From: Candidatus Thorarchaeota archaeon
GTDB lineage: Archaea; Asgardarchaeota; Thorarchaeia; Thorarchaeales; Thorarchaeaceae
DNA: 14,588 nucleotides
Direction of reading: 5' to 3'
NCBI GenBank assembly: GCA_030638785.1
Contig: DAOWDY010000052.1
Span: 1-14,588 of the forward strand
Part shown: in pieces, positions 13,208 to 14,588 of the stretch
Layout of the letters: each line of letters opens with the position of its first letter
How positions within the stretch are numbered: the stretch's first letter is position 1
Translations under genes and position numbers: made by a program
Notes under the pieces: generated by a model
Seen by the model: only the letters and a program-made list of their open reading frames with translations
Told to the model about the DNA's origin: nothing
The model's database searches: none

Positions 13208-13228
13208 CAAATTACAAATTGCAAATTC
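13208..13228. repeat. Three tandem heptamers CAAATTN in the 228-bp spacer
   Basis: CAAATTA, CAAATTG and CAAATTC follow one another without gaps (13208-13214, 13215-13221, 13222-13228). The last is part of a 5-bp hairpin GCAAA-TTCTA-TTTGC (13221-13235). They lie downstream of a strong AT stretch, TTATATTATAA (13192-13202). The rest of the spacer holds GC-rich clusters near 13234-13242, 13265-13270 and 13304-13314, and no ORF or RNA gene that I can support. Confidence 0.5.
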
Positions 13229-13275
13229 TATTTGCGCGCCGGTTGATTTAGGTAACATAATCTATGCGCCACACC

Positions 13276-13317
13276 GCATAATATCTTGCTACAATAATAC
13301 TCGGTGCGCGGTCGGAG
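13276..13317 (+). promoter_or_regulatory. Candidate promoter and ribosome-binding site of the exported protein gene
   Basis: CATAATATCTT at about 13277-13287 would give a start near 13308 and a short leader that includes GGAG (13314-13317), nine bases before the ATG at 13327. TTATATTATAA at 13192-13202 is a better TATA match but would leave a leader of about 100 nt. AATAATAC (13293-13300) is too close to leave the GGAG in the transcript. Confidence 0.4.
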
Positions 13318-13326
13318 ATAATTAAC

Positions 13327-14588
13327 ATGCAACTACGAGATAAACGACGTGCACTCCTCTCATTGGTTGCTGTTGCGATATTCATGATTTCAATGGTTTC
13401 TGTAGGAAATGCAGTAGCCATACCAACCTCGATGCCTGATTCAAGTCCGAATTTTATTTCTTATTCTCAACCACAACCGGCGCAAAGTGGTGGCGATTCA
13501 GGTACTTGGGCGTGGTGGGAACAGGATACCAACACAACAAGTGATGAGTGGACATGGGACAGCAAGAACTGGCTCTTTGGACCAAGTCCAAGTTTTGAGA
13601 TATTTCATGAGAACGGTTCTCTTCTCACTGCAGATAGCTTCGCCGAGATCAACGAGATAATCAATGTCGTTGTGACAGTTCCGAAGGATATACTTCAAGA
13701 CAATGATATTGGTTCAGTGAGATTCTACGGTTATTATATGACCGCAGATTGGAATTACTCAGCTAGTTTCGATTTCAGTTACGAGAACTGGGAGTATACA
13801 TACGAATCCTGGAATGCTTGGAGCTATCAGTGGAATTTCACTGATGAAGGCGGACCTCCGCTACCAAGTTTTGTTGATATCATTCCAGCTCAGTGCTCGA
13901 ATTCAACTGATGCAAATAACTACTACTTCAACTTCGCAGTCCGATTTACTGCAGATACTCCATTGGGCCTCTATCAGCTCGATATGAGCATAGAAGACAG
14001 TGAGTACAACTGGATTGGTTCATACAACTTCGGCTCTGGTTATGAGTTCCAAGGAATCGCTGTAGGAATGGATCCGGACGATGCTTGGAGTTATTCATAC
14101 GATGGAAGTTACACACTTGAGAAGCTCGATTTGGAAGGCGATACTCTCTACTCGATTAGTAGAGGTACTGATTTCATCATGAGATACAATATTACCGGTG
14201 ATGAGCCCCAATGGGTCAAGCTCGGTTTCAACATGCCCGGTGGAATACAGATTCCTGTTAACAGGACTGGATGGCATCAGGTTTTGAAAACAACCCTTGG
14301 TGGTTGGGTCTATGATGATGTTCTGAATACTTATGTCTGGGATGCTGCTGCAGAAGTAACAGCCTGGGAAGAAGTTTATGGAACATACCAAGACTTCGAG
14401 TGGACCGACTTTGGCACATATACTGAAGTCAATGTCACATATCTATGGGAAGATTGGAATGAAGGTTTTCCGATCCAACATCTGGAAAATCAAACCCAGT
14501 GGGTTGACAAGCAGATGTTCTACGTCTATAATTATTCCTCAAGTTCATTCGAGCAGTACTTTGGATATACCTACTGGGGCTATCCATA
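13327..14588 (+). CDS. Exported Trp/Tyr-rich protein with signal peptide, 3' end outside the window
   Basis: An uninterrupted frame from the ATG at 13327 runs off the window after 420 codons. Residues 1-31 are a classic Sec signal: MQLRDKRR, a hydrophobic core LLSLVAVAIFMISMVSVG, then NAVA as cleavage site. The mature part has a Gly/Gln/Ser-rich start and predicted beta strands with very high aromatic content. I count 23 Trp in 420 residues, in clusters such as TWAWWEQ (59-65) and ENWEYTYESWNAWSYQW (about 152-168), with many Tyr, Asn, Asp and Ser. There are ten N-x-S/T sequons (e.g. NTT, NGS, NYS, NFT, NST, NIT, NRT, NVT, NQT) and only one Cys. This suggests a glycosylated cell-surface or secreted protein; a C-terminal anchor could lie beyond the window. 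No enzymatic motif or known family is recognised. GGAG nine bases upstream supports the start. Confidence 0.85.
   Translation, partial: MQLRDKRRALLSLVAVAIFMISMVSVGNAVAIPTSMPDSSPNFISYSQPQPAQSGGDSGTWAWWEQDTNTTSDEWTWDSKNWLFGPSPSFEIFHENGSLLTADSFAEINEIINVVVTVPKDILQDNDIGSVRFYGYYMTADWNYSASFDFSYENWEYTYESWNAWSYQWNFTDEGGPPLPSFVDIIPAQCSNSTDANNYYFNFAVRFTADTPLGLYQLDMSIEDSEYNWIGSYNFGSGYEFQGIAVGMDPDDAWSYSYDGSYTLEKLDLEGDTLYSISRGTDFIMRYNITGDEPQWVKLGFNMPGGIQIPVNRTGWHQVLKTTLGGWVYDDVLNTYVWDAAAEVTAWEEVYGTYQDFEWTDFGTYTEVNVTYLWEDWNEGFPIQHLENQTQWVDKQMFYVYNYSSSSFEQYFGYTYWGYP

Noticed and set aside
13129..13326. Small RNA or tRNA gene in the longest spacer
   Set aside because: No cloverleaf, box C/D or other recognisable RNA fold beyond a 5-bp hairpin; only promoter-like and repeat elements can be supported.
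14095..14391. Minus-strand 98-codon frame inside the exported protein gene
   Set aside because: The plus frame is open over the whole region with a signal peptide and ribosome-binding site; the minus frame has neither.
1..14588. CRISPR array, insertion sequence, prophage or defence island
   Set aside because: No regularly spaced repeats, transposase or integrase motifs, or terminal inverted repeats were found on either strand.

Overview
This window is most likely a chromosomal segment of an archaeon, possibly an Asgard archaeon of the Thorarchaeia type. The archaeal call rests on four things: an archaeal-type phosphopantetheine adenylyltransferase; a glycyl-tRNA synthetase of the archaeal/eukaryal dimeric class; a class II HMG-CoA reductase very like the Archaeoglobus enzyme; and AT-rich TATA-like boxes 20-30 bp upstream of gene starts, sometimes with no room for a leader. 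The Asgard suggestion is weaker. It rests on overall style: moderate GC, an alpha-SNAP-like TPR protein, and a very aromatic-rich exported protein. No rRNA, tRNA, CRISPR array, insertion sequence or phage gene was seen. Genes are tightly packed and the longest non-coding stretch is about 228 bp.

Layout. Bases 1-807 hold the 3' end of a gene for tandem beta-sandwich domains. It converges, 8 bp apart, on a TPR/alpha-SNAP-like helical repeat protein (816-1547, minus). A 184 bp divergent spacer with an inverted repeat leads to a small membrane-anchored class I methyltransferase of FAM173-like character (1732-2250), apparently leaderless. It converges on class II HMG-CoA reductase (2274-3560, minus), the committing step of mevalonate and archaeal lipid synthesis. 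A 99 bp divergent promoter region carrying a direct repeat and a palindrome separates this from GlyRS (3660-5171, plus). Then come a UspA-type stress protein (5242-5688) and, 38 bp later, a RACo/RamA-like ASKHA ATPase stripped of its iron-sulfur domains (5727-6977).

On the minus strand follows a likely two-gene unit: an M28/DUF4910-like metallopeptidase (9473 to 7473) and, 9 bp downstream, phosphopantetheine adenylyltransferase of CoA synthesis (7463 to 6981). A ferritin with a complete E. coli FtnA-like iron site (10132 to 9605) lies upstream of these. It is cut off from them by a strong hairpin plus T-tract terminator. Its promoter carries an inverted repeat around an AT-rich core.

The right end holds a 934-residue polytopic membrane protein with a C-terminal SpoIIM-like domain (10294-13098). 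It is closed by a perfect 9-bp terminator hairpin. After a 228 bp spacer comes the 5' part of a gene for an exported, tryptophan-rich, sequon-rich protein (13327 to the window end). This last pair is the least explained part of the window.

Functional links are modest. HMG-CoA reductase and the adenylyltransferase both touch CoA metabolism. The ASKHA protein points to corrinoid-dependent methyl transfer in the organism. Ferritin and the stress protein fit iron and redox homeostasis. No mobile or defence system was recognised.
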